Assembly (NCBI GenBank): GCA_019308705.1
Contig: JAFDHW010000025.1
Coordinates: 1-12,740, forward strand
DNA length: 12,740 nt
Source: Deltaproteobacteria bacterium
GTDB taxonomy: Bacteria; Desulfobacterota; Desulfobacteria; Desulfobacterales; Desulfatibacillaceae
Direction: 5' to 3'
In this document: one piece after another, positions 1 through 5,533 of the stretch
Layout of the letters: each line of letters begins with the position of its first letter
How positions within the stretch are numbered: position 1 is the stretch's first letter
The notes under the pieces: generated by a model
What the model was told of the DNA's origin: nothing
The model's input: only the letters and a program-made list of their open reading frames with translations
Database searches by the model: none
Program-made: the position numbers and the translations under genes

Positions 1-128
1 CTGGCATGGCCCTTGTCCCCAAGGAGCAGGCGGGCGATCTTCTGGCGCAGGCGTTCGTCCTCCGTGTCCGGCAGGGTCTCGCCGGTGACCGCGTCTTTCA
101 GTTCTCCCAGGATGAGGGGTTTGCCCAT
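1..128 (-). CDS. Partial CDS: protein with a probable HsdR-type N-terminal domain (N-terminus only)
   Basis: Reading leftwards from the ATG at 128-126, the frame stays open for 42 codons and runs off the left edge, so only the N-terminus is visible. A Shine-Dalgarno-like GGGAG lies a few bases upstream. The start MGKPLILGELKDAVTGETLP is followed by DTEDERLRQKIARLLLGDKG. The pattern 'D-x-x-T-G-E...DT-x-x-E-R-x-R-Q-K-I-x-x-x-L...KG' resembles the beginning of the HsdR_N_2 domain found in small stand-alone proteins annotated as type I restriction enzyme R N-terminal domain proteins. This is recalled family knowledge on a short stretch, so the assignment is tentative and no nuclease activity can be claimed. 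The gene diverges from dgt across a 221-base gap in which I see no convincing promoter. Confidence 0.5.
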   Translation of the reverse strand, partial: MGKPLILGELKDAVTGETLPDTEDERLRQKIARLLLGDKGHA

Positions 129-349
129 GGCTTTTCTCCCGTCCGGTTCAGTATGAAGCCCCGGGCGTTGGGCGGCAAGGGGCAAGGCCGGGCTTTACAA
201 TGGCGGGGCTTTTTCGTAAGGTCCGCATATCCTTCGGCCCAGGAGGCGCCTTGGTTCGGGTGTCCACCTAACCAGCTGGAATGTAAGTTTTTTTGCCGGA
301 CACCCTGGCCTGTCCGCCTTCCTGGCGCCTTGCACAGGAACTTTCGTCC

Positions 350-1411
350 ATGCCAAGAGCCCTTCGCCAGGAATTCGAACAGCGGGAGCTGCGGTTTCTT
401 TCCAAGTGGGCCTTCCCCAGCGTCCGGAGCCGCGGAAGAGCGCGGGAGGAAGAGCCCTGCCCCCTCCGCACCTGCTTTCAGCGGGACCGGGACCGCATCG
501 TCTACTGCCACGCCTTCCGGCGGCTCAAGCATAAGACCCAGGTTTTTTTGAATCCCCTGGGGGACCACTACCGCACCCGGCTCACCCATACCCTGGAGGT
601 GGCGGAGATCGCCCGGACCCTGGCAAGGACCATGCGGTTAAACGAGGACCTCACCGAGGCCATCGCCCTGGCCCACGACCTGGGCCACACCCCTTTCGGC
701 CACGGCGGAGAGGCCGTGCTGAAGGAGATCTTCTCTCCGGAATTCTCCCACTCGGACCAGAGCCTGCGCGTGGTGGACGTGCTGGAGAAGAAGGGCCGGG
801 GCCTGAACCTGTCCGCGGAGGTGCGGGACGGCATCCAGAAGCACTCCAAGGGGTTCGGAGACATCATGCCCAACTCCGCCGGGGAGATGGCCGGAACCAT
901 GGAGGGCCGGGTGGTGCGGGTGGCGGATATCATCGCGTACTTGAACCACGACCTTGACGACGCGGTGCGCAGCGGGGTCATCACCGTGGAGCAGATTCCG
1001 CCTGTGTGTGTGAAGGTTCTGGGCCGCACCCATTCCGAACGGGTCACCAACATGATCCGCGACGTGGTGTACGCCACCCGCGAGACCGAGAAAGGCCTGG
1101 TCCTGTCCATCAGCGAGCCCGTGCACGAGGCCATGCTTGCATTGCGCCAGTTTTTGTACAACAACGTATACAGGTCCCCCAAGGTGCACAACGAGTTCGT
1201 CAAGGCCAAGAAGGTTCTGTCCGAACTCTATTTCCATTTCCTGGAGAACACCCGGGACTTCCAGAAGGCGTTGAACGAGATGGAGCTTTCGTCGGACCCC
1301 TGGCAGGCGGCGCCCGACGAGCAGAGCGTCTGCGACCTCATCGCCAGCATGACGGACCGTTTCGCCCTGTCGAGGTACGAGGCGATTTTTCTTCCCACAC
1401 CCCTGGTATGA
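350..1411 (+). CDS. dgt: dGTPase-like dNTP triphosphohydrolase (HD domain)
   Basis: This 353-residue cytoplasmic enzyme belongs to the deoxyguanosinetriphosphate triphosphohydrolase-like family, which cleaves dNTPs to the deoxynucleoside plus triphosphate and so controls dNTP pools. The family signature FRRLKHKTQVF lies near residues 56-66. The metal-binding HD set is visible: His80 in RLTHTLEV, His109-Asp110 in LAHDLGHTPFGHG, and Asp193 in RVADIIAYLNHD. His165 in IQKHSKG is a further conserved histidine. The frame is open from 293, but I chose the ATG at 350 because AGGA precedes it by 10 bases and MPRALRQEFEQREL matches the usual family N-terminus. Length is normal for the short, non-E. coli type. 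It is the first gene of a rightward run with two YkgJ genes, 14 bases before the next start. Substrate preference cannot be read from sequence. Confidence 0.93.
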   Translation: MPRALRQEFEQRELRFLSKWAFPSVRSRGRAREEEPCPLRTCFQRDRDRIVYCHAFRRLKHKTQVFLNPLGDHYRTRLTHTLEVAEIARTLARTMRLNEDLTEAIALAHDLGHTPFGHGGEAVLKEIFSPEFSHSDQSLRVVDVLEKKGRGLNLSAEVRDGIQKHSKGFGDIMPNSAGEMAGTMEGRVVRVADIIAYLNHDLDDAVRSGVITVEQIPPVCVKVLGRTHSERVTNMIRDVVYATRETEKGLVLSISEPVHEAMLALRQFLYNNVYRSPKVHNEFVKAKKVLSELYFHFLENTRDFQKALNEMELSSDPWQAAPDEQSVCDLIASMTDRFALSRYEAIFLPTPLV

Positions 1412-1425
1412 GCACTGGCTGAGCA

Positions 1426-2034
1426 ATGACCGCGATTTCCCTGCTTACCCGGGTTCTGGACCTTTACAGGCGTATGGACCAGGCCTACGAGAGGGTGGCC
1501 TCCGAGCACAAGTTTGAATGCAGCGGTTGTGAGGACTCCTGTTGCAAGACATTGTTCTACCACCGCACCCTGGGCGAGTACCTGGCCCTGTGGACAGGGC
1601 TGAAGACCCTGCCCGCGCCGGTGCGGGAGGAAATCATCGACAAGGCCGGGGCCGTACGCGAAGCCGAAGCTGCCGCGGCCGGGAGGGGCTGGTACGAGAA
1701 AGCCTGCCCGGCGCTGCACGGCGACCTGTGCCTGGTCTACGAGCACCGGCCTATGATTTGCCGCCTGCACGGTGTTCCCTACCACCTGGTGCTCCCGGAC
1801 GGTTCGGCCAGAACCGGCCCCGGGTGCGCCCGTTTCCAGGAGGCGGCCAGGAACTCCGGCGGGGACAGCATCCTTCTGGACCGCACCCCCCTGTACCGGG
1901 AGCTTTCCGCCCTGGAGCAGGTCATCCGCAAGAAATTCGGGTTTTCCGGCAAGATCAGCCTCACGGTGGCGGGCATCCTGGAAGATCCCTACAACTTAGG
2001 CCGCAGCATCCGGCTGGACCTGGAATATGTATGA
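1426..2034 (+). CDS. YkgJ-family cysteine-cluster protein (CxxCxxxCC type)
   Basis: This 202-residue soluble protein has the conserved cysteine pattern of the YkgJ (Fe/Zn-chelating) family. Cys32, Cys35, Cys39 and Cys40 form CSGCEDSCC. Cys94 (ACPAL), Cys102 (LCLVYEHRP), Cys112 (ICRLHG) and Cys134 (GPGCARF) complete the set, with the typical 'C-x-VY-x-x-RP-x-x-CR' core. The family is thought to bind a metal or Fe-S centre, but its function is not established. No signal peptide or membrane segment is seen. Its N-terminal motif differs from the other two YkgJ proteins here, so it is a separate subgroup. The ribosome site is weak. It starts 14 bases after dgt, and its TGA overlaps the ATG of the next gene (ATGA at 2031-2034), which suggests translational coupling. 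Confidence 0.82.
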   Translation: MTAISLLTRVLDLYRRMDQAYERVASEHKFECSGCEDSCCKTLFYHRTLGEYLALWTGLKTLPAPVREEIIDKAGAVREAEAAAAGRGWYEKACPALHGDLCLVYEHRPMICRLHGVPYHLVLPDGSARTGPGCARFQEAARNSGGDSILLDRTPLYRELSALEQVIRKKFGFSGKISLTVAGILEDPYNLGRSIRLDLEYV

Positions 2035-2813
2035 AGGTACTTGACCCGGAAAAGGCGGCGAAGCTTCCCGGCAAAAGGCTCGCCCCGGGGGAATCCTTCC
2101 GTTTCGAGTGCCGGCCGGACCTCCCCTGCTTCGGCCGTTGCTGCAGGAACTTGAACCTCTTCCTCTACCCCTACGACGTAGCGCGGCTCAGAAAGGCCCT
2201 GGGCATCTCTTCGGCGGAGTTCATCGACCGCTACACTCACGTGGTATTGCGGCCCGGGAGCTTTTTCCCGGACGTGCTCTTGGCCATGGAGGAGAACGAG
2301 GAAAAGACCTGCCCGTTCCTTTCCGGCGGTGCGTGCACCGTGTACGCGGACCGGCCCGACGCCTGCCGGACCTTTCCCGTGGAGATGGGTTTTTTCCTGG
2401 ACGAGCAGGGAAACCGGGAGGAGGTGGCCTTTTTCCGGCCCCCGGATTTCTGCCTGGGAAAGGACCAGGAGGCCGAGTTCACCGCGGCCTCGTGGATGGA
2501 AGACCAGAACGCCCTGGTCTACCACCGCATGACGTTGAAGTGGGGGGAGCTTTTGTCCATGATCACCGCGGACCCCTGGCGGGGGGAGGGGCCGGAAGGC
2601 CCCCGGGCCAGGATGGCTTTCATGGCTGCCTACAACCCGGACGAGTTCCGGAGGTTCGTGAAGGAAAGCACCTTTTTGCAGCGTCACAAGGTGCCCAGGG
2701 ACGTGGTGAAAAAAATCCGCACCGACGACACGGAGCTTCTGCTGCTGGCCATGGACTGGATCCGCCTGTTTTTGCTGGGCGTGCTGTCCAAAAGGGTCAA
2801 GCCCGCTGGATAA
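2031..2813 (+). CDS. YkgJ-family cysteine-cluster protein (long type)
   Basis: This 260-residue protein starts at the ATG overlapping the previous stop codon; the frame is open further upstream, but that part only shadows the preceding gene. Eight cysteines follow the family plan: Cys27, Cys33, Cys37-Cys38 (before RNLNLFLYPYD), Cys94 (TCPFL), Cys102 (ACTVYADRP), Cys112 (ACRTFP) and Cys141 (DFCLG). The C-terminal third has no cysteines and ends with a helix-like segment including DDTELLLLAMDWIRLFLLG. It is clearly paralogous to the leftward YkgJ gene at 3754-4413, sharing 'F-x-C-x5-C-x3-CCR-x-LN-x-FL-x-PYD'. The biochemical role is unknown; metal or cluster binding is inferred from the cysteines. 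It ends 11 bases before the stop of the convergent SDR gene. Confidence 0.83.
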   Translation: MKVLDPEKAAKLPGKRLAPGESFRFECRPDLPCFGRCCRNLNLFLYPYDVARLRKALGISSAEFIDRYTHVVLRPGSFFPDVLLAMEENEEKTCPFLSGGACTVYADRPDACRTFPVEMGFFLDEQGNREEVAFFRPPDFCLGKDQEAEFTAASWMEDQNALVYHRMTLKWGELLSMITADPWRGEGPEGPRARMAFMAAYNPDEFRRFVKESTFLQRHKVPRDVVKKIRTDDTELLLLAMDWIRLFLLGVLSKRVKPAG

Positions 2814-2830
2814 CCTGTCCCCGGTTATTC
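2808..2830. other. Inverted repeat between convergent genes, holding both stop codons
   Basis: GGATAACC (2808-2815) can pair with GGTTATTC (2823-2830) around the 7-base loop TGTCCCC, giving eight pairs including one G-T. The TAA of the rightward YkgJ gene and the TAA of the leftward SDR gene both lie in the stem. There is no T-tract on either side, so it is at best a weak bidirectional end signal and may be coincidental. Confidence 0.35.
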
Positions 2831-3667
2831 CCCCAGTACGCTTTCCCCGGGTTTTATCACGCCGGCGGGCATCTCCTCCACGGGTTCGCCCCCCAGCAGA
2901 AAGCCGCCGTCCAGCACCAGGCACTGCCCGGTCATGAAGTCCGCGTCCGCCAGGAGAAATCCCACGGCCCTTGCCACGTCGTCCAACCGGCCCGTGCGCC
3001 TGAGCAGGGTGTGGTTTGTGATGGCCATGCGCTGGCCTTCGGAAAGCAAGTTCCAGCCCCGGGCGCCGGGCCCGTGGCGGGTTTCGACAAAGCCCAGCGA
3101 AAGCTCGTTCACCCTCACCGTGGGAGCGGCGCGCCTGGCCCAGGACTCGGTGAGGGCCGACACGCCCCGGTTGGCCGCGGCATAGCCCTCGGCGAACACG
3201 GGGGAGGCCGGCCCGCACCGGCCCACCTTCCCCGCGATGGAGGACACGTTCACCACCGCGCCCTCCTCCTGGGCCAGGAGGAGGGGCAGAGCGGCCTCGA
3301 ACGCGTGGCGCTTGGCCCGCAGGGTGGCGGCGAACTCCAGGTCCCACTGTTCCTTCGTGTAGGGGCCGTGGACCACGGGCCACCCGCCCCGCTCCACGTT
3401 GTTCACCAGCACGTGCAACCCGTTGAAGTGCGAGGCGGTCCGGTCCGCCAGGGAGACCGCGGCGTCCGGGTCCGTGAGGTCAGCCTTTATGACCAGGTGA
3501 TGGGGGGAGACCCGGGCCAGGTCCTTTTCCAGGGACGGGACGCGGCTTTCCCAGTCCAGGTAGTTCACCGCCACGTTCATGCCCCGGCGCAAAAGATAAA
3601 GGGCCACGGCCTTGCCGATGCCGCCGGTTCCGCCCAGCACCAGGGCGGTCTTGCCTGTAAGTTCCAT
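2825..3667 (-). CDS. Short-chain dehydrogenase/reductase family protein with atypical active site
   Basis: This 280-residue Rossmann-fold protein belongs to the SDR superfamily. The dinucleotide-binding glycine motif is LGGTGGIGKA (residues 11-20), with Leu replacing the usual first Thr. Asp63 in KADLTD, the NNV motif (residues 89-91), Ser143 in VNVSSIAG, and a C-terminal MTGQCLVLDGGF segment are all present. The active-site motif is odd: Tyr162 is followed by Ala-Ala-Ala-Asn, so the usual YxxxK lysine is Asn166 (AAC codon). The usual 'N-x-x-x-PG' proline is also Leu (NELSLGF). Ser to Tyr spacing is about six residues longer than in FabG. The rest is intact, so this looks like a subfamily trait, not decay; substrate is unknown. 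The start has GAGG upstream. It lies downstream of a YkgJ gene in the same direction and is probably co-transcribed with it. Confidence 0.85.
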   Translation of the reverse strand: MELTGKTALVLGGTGGIGKAVALYLLRRGMNVAVNYLDWESRVPSLEKDLARVSPHHLVIKADLTDPDAAVSLADRTASHFNGLHVLVNNVERGGWPVVHGPYTKEQWDLEFAATLRAKRHAFEAALPLLLAQEEGAVVNVSSIAGKVGRCGPASPVFAEGYAAANRGVSALTESWARRAAPTVRVNELSLGFVETRHGPGARGWNLLSEGQRMAITNHTLLRRTGRLDDVARAVGFLLADADFMTGQCLVLDGGFLLGGEPVEEMPAGVIKPGESVLGE

Positions 3668-3702
3668 GCCAAGCCTCGGTTTGTTGGATCAGGGAAAGCG
3701 CG

Positions 3703-3753
3703 TCAGGCGCGTTCGGCCATCCTGGAGGCGATCCACCGGAGGGCGAACTCCAG
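3703..3753 (-). other. In-frame C-terminal remnant after the amber stop of the YkgJ gene
   Basis: Directly after the TAG at 3756-3754 the same frame stays open for 16 codons (LEFALRWIASRMAERA) to a TGA at 3705-3703. These residues line up with the end of the intact paralogue at 2031-2813, whose ELLLLAMDWIRLFLLG follows an acidic DD pair just as LEFALRWI follows QED here. With read-through the protein would be 236 residues. The remnant also explains most of the apparent 86-base gap before the SDR gene. I infer a nonsense mutation; suppression cannot be excluded. Confidence 0.6.
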
Positions 3754-4413
3754 CTAATCCTCCTGGTTCGGGAACGAGGCCGCCTCCGCCCCTGGGATCC
3801 GCCCCTGTTCAAGGAGCGGGCCGAAGCTGTCCAGGCCGTAGCAGGCCAGACGGAAATCCCTTTCCAGGCCCTCGGGCAAGGGGCCTGGGCCCAGGCGGTT
3901 CTTGGCGGCCAACACGGTCATGAATCGGTCGTTCATGCGGTTGTAGGGCAAAAGCTCCTGGCTCTCCACCCATTGTTCCGGCGTGATGGAGGCGGATTCC
4001 TCGAATCCCCGGCAATGGTCCTCCCTGAGCAGGAACCAGCGTTCGGACACCTGGCCGGTGGCGCGGTTTCTGCCCACCAGGCGCACCAGGGGGTAGGCCC
4101 GGCAGGAGGAAGGCCGGTCCGGGTACACCCGGCAGCCTTGGGGGGAGAGAAAGGGGCATTCCCCCTCCGGGCCGGCGGGTTTCAGGGTGACCACGGGCAG
4201 CCCGGTTTGGGGGCCGGTGTGGATGTCCGCCCATTGGCCCAGGAATTCCTCGGACGAAAGGGCCAGGTTGCCTTTCAGCCGCAGGATGTCGTAGGGCGTG
4301 AGGAACTGGTTTAAGTCCCGGCAGCAGGCGTTGAAGCAGGAAAGGCCCGGCCCGCAGGAAAAGCAAAAGGCCTGGCCGGGAAAGATTTCCTTGGGCTCGG
4401 CAAGTTCGTTCAT
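3754..4413 (-). CDS. YkgJ-family cysteine-cluster protein, apparently truncated at its C-terminus
   Basis: This 219-residue protein starts at the ATG at 4413-4411, preceded by a good GGAG site. Cysteines are at 17, 20, 26, 30-31 (FNACCRDLNQFLTPYD), 86 (ECPFL), 94 (GCRVYPDRP), 104 (SCRAYP) and 134 (DHCRGF), with another at 191. It is a paralogue of the 260-residue protein at 2031-2813 and has one extra N-terminal cysteine (FCFSC). Family function is unknown; a metal or Fe-S site is inferred. The ORF stops at TAG, yet the frame continues with residues matching the paralogue's C-terminal helix, so about 16 residues seem to have been lost. The cysteine core is unaffected and the truncated product may still fold. 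The gene heads a leftward pair with the SDR gene and lies next to the apr control region. Confidence 0.82.
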   Translation of the reverse strand: MNELAEPKEIFPGQAFCFSCGPGLSCFNACCRDLNQFLTPYDILRLKGNLALSSEEFLGQWADIHTGPQTGLPVVTLKPAGPEGECPFLSPQGCRVYPDRPSSCRAYPLVRLVGRNRATGQVSERWFLLREDHCRGFEESASITPEQWVESQELLPYNRMNDRFMTVLAAKNRLGPGPLPEGLERDFRLACYGLDSFGPLLEQGRIPGAEAASFPNQED

Positions 4414-4656
4414 GGTTTCTCCGGTCTTCGGCTGTTGTCTCCCACGCCGTCCGGGTTGTCAACCTTGGCCGCCCTGCTTGCGGAAAGCCCTTGGCGCTGC
4501 CGTGTATCCGAATTCCTGCAAGTTCCAATAGCATGGCGTCAAAAAACTGGTGGATTTTCCGGCAAAGGAACCGGCCGGATAGGGGGGGCTCCCGGAGCCG
4601 GATGTCCGACACCCGCAGATGGCAGGCCACAAAAGGATTTTGCCCCCTGTCCTTGC
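4414..4656. other. Non-coding stretch upstream of the YkgJ gene and the apr operator
   Basis: No open frame here has a ribosome site or recognisable protein. A leftward promoter for the YkgJ gene should lie here. The best -35 on the minus strand is TTGACG (complement of 4537-4542), but it has no -10 at a proper distance, so I do not call it. No tRNA, repeat array or intrinsic terminator is seen. Confidence 0.5.
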
Positions 4657-4674
4657 TAAGGAATTATTTCACAA
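4657..4674 (+). promoter_or_regulatory. Rex-like or HcpR/CRP-FNR-like operator upstream of the apr promoter
   Basis: TAAGGAATTATTTCACAA matches 14 of 18 positions of the Rex consensus TTGTGAAATATTTCACAA as I remember it; the right half is perfect and the left half degenerate. It also contains TCACA, a half-site of CRP/FNR-type regulators such as HcpR. CCTTG and CAAGG flank it as an inverted pair (4651-4676). The centre is about 60 bases before the predicted transcription start, a position typical of a class I CRP/FNR activator and less typical of a repressor. Both Rex and HcpR have been linked to sulfate-reduction genes in Desulfovibrio. The identity of the regulator is inference. Confidence 0.45.
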
Positions 4675-4690
4675 GGTCCGGCGAAAACGC

Positions 4691-4719
4691 TTGACATTTG
4701 GATGGCCGGATGCTAGACG
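4691..4719 (+). promoter_or_regulatory. Sigma70-like promoter for aprBA, with extended -10
   Basis: A perfect -35 TTGACA (4691-4696) is followed after 17 bases by TAGACG (4714-4719). This is a poor -10 hexamer, but it carries TGC directly upstream, an extended -10. Transcription would begin near 4726, giving a leader of roughly 315 bases. A weaker alternative -10 (TATAGG at 4908-4913) lies nearer the gene but lacks a good -35. Confidence 0.6.
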
Positions 4720-4785
4720 GTGTTTGCATTTTCCCGGACAGCTTGGATGCCAAACATATCTGGCTGAATTTTCCGGAAATACTTG

Positions 4786-4833
4786 CCGCGGCACCAAGAA
4801 CGACCCCTTGAGGAGGGTTCCTGGCCGCCGCGG
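4786..4833 (+). other. Long imperfect hairpin in the apr leader
   Basis: The outer stem CCGCGGC (4786-4792) pairs with GCCGCGG (4827-4833). Inside it CCA (4794-4796) pairs with TGG (4822-4824), GAA (4798-4800) with TTC (4818-4820), and CCC (4804-4806) with GGG (4815-4817). A three-base bulge and an 8-base apical loop remain. About 16 pairs in 48 bases make a stable RNA structure about 60 bases after the predicted start. It lacks a T-tract, so it is not an intrinsic terminator. Possible roles are transcript stabilisation or post-transcriptional control; none is shown by the sequence. Confidence 0.45.
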
Positions 4834-4964
4834 TTTGTTCGGGGTTCCGGGACGGGTGTGGATAACGACGCGCTTTGTGCGCTTCTTTCAGTGAACCGGC
4901 TTTTTGATATAGGAAAAAGCGAGAGAAAAGGAAGGGAGGTGTCTTTCCAGGCGATTTTTCAGGG

Positions 4965-4986
4965 GGCGGAGAGGCGTCTTTCCGCC
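4965..4986 (+). other. Second hairpin in the apr leader
   Basis: GGCGGAGAG (4965-4973) pairs with CTTTCCGCC (4978-4986) through nine pairs, one of them G-T, around the tetraloop GCGT. It lies about 55 bases before the aprB start, after a purine-rich run (4911-4940). No T-tract follows. The octamer GTCTTTCC in its right half is repeated at 4941-4948, which might permit an alternative fold. Confidence 0.4.
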
Positions 4987-5041
4987 TGTGTGCTGATTGG
5001 TTTCCAAGCGAGGATGACCAACAACCTAGGAGGTAGATTCT

Positions 5042-5479
5042 ATGCCAAGCTTTGTCATTCAGGAGAAATGCGACGGGTGCAAGGGTGGTGAGAAGACCGC
5101 TTGCATGTACATTTGCCCCAATGACCTCATGGTCCTGGACCCCAACGCCATGAAGGCCTACAACCAGGAGCCGGATCAGTGCTGGGAGTGTTTCTCCTGC
5201 GTCAAGATCTGCCCCACCCAGGCCATTGAGGTGCGCGGTTACAGTGACTTCGTGCCCTTGGGCTCCTCCATCATGCCCATGATGGGGACCGAGGACATCA
5301 TGTGGACCTGCAAGTTCAGAAACGGCGTTGTCAAGCGCTTCAAGTTCCCCATCCGGACCACCCCCGAGGGCCAGGCCAACGCCTACCCCGACCTTCAGGG
5401 CAAGGACCTGGACAGCCCGCTTCTGTCCACCGAAGAGGCCGACGGTTATCAAATCCCCAAGCCCCAGGCGCTTGCCTAG
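5042..5479 (+). CDS. aprB: Adenylylsulfate (APS) reductase, beta subunit
   Basis: AprB is the 145-residue iron-sulfur subunit of dissimilatory APS reductase. It passes electrons from the Qmo complex to the FAD of AprA in the cytoplasm. Two [4Fe-4S] sites are complete: Cys10, Cys13, Cys21, Cys25, and Cys47, Cys50, Cys53, Cys57. The spacing between Cys13 and Cys21 is the enlarged type typical of AprB (CDGCKGGEKTACMYIC). The C-terminal tail, from about residue 88 on, is the extension that wraps around AprA in known structures. The start has a near-perfect AGGAGGT (5028-5034) 7 bases upstream, as expected for an abundant enzyme. It is the first gene of the apr unit, 54 bases before aprA. That gap contains a small GAGAT/ATCTC hairpin (5495-5511) and no terminator. 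Confidence 0.97.
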   Translation: MPSFVIQEKCDGCKGGEKTACMYICPNDLMVLDPNAMKAYNQEPDQCWECFSCVKICPTQAIEVRGYSDFVPLGSSIMPMMGTEDIMWTCKFRNGVVKRFKFPIRTTPEGQANAYPDLQGKDLDSPLLSTEEADGYQIPKPQALA

Positions 5480-5533
5480 GGGGTGGAAGGACAAGAGATA
5501 GAATAAATCTCAACCAAGAGGGAGGATGTTAAT

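Noticed and set aside
194..222. Possible dgt promoter TTTACA with TAAGGT at 17 bases
   Set aside because: The -10 matches only three of six bases and other equally weak pairs exist in the same gap.
1989..3383. A 464-codon minus-strand open frame and a long plus-strand frame (2108-3757) over the YkgJ and SDR genes
   Set aside because: Both are Arg/Gly/Pro-rich shadow translations crossing two real genes; no domain is recognisable.
3754..3756. Pyrrolysine insertion at the YkgJ TAG as the main explanation
   Set aside because: TAG is used as the terminating codon of aprB, qmoA and qmoB here, and no pyl gene is in view; a nonsense mutation is simpler. Kept only as an alternative.
4435..4894. Several 67-91 codon frames in the region upstream of aprB
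   Set aside because: They lack ribosome sites and sensible composition, and two overlap the promoter and leader structure.
5014..5091. A 25-codon upstream reading frame overlapping the aprB start
   Set aside because: Its ATG has no properly spaced ribosome site (GAGG touches the ATG), and the strong AGGAGGT clearly serves aprB.
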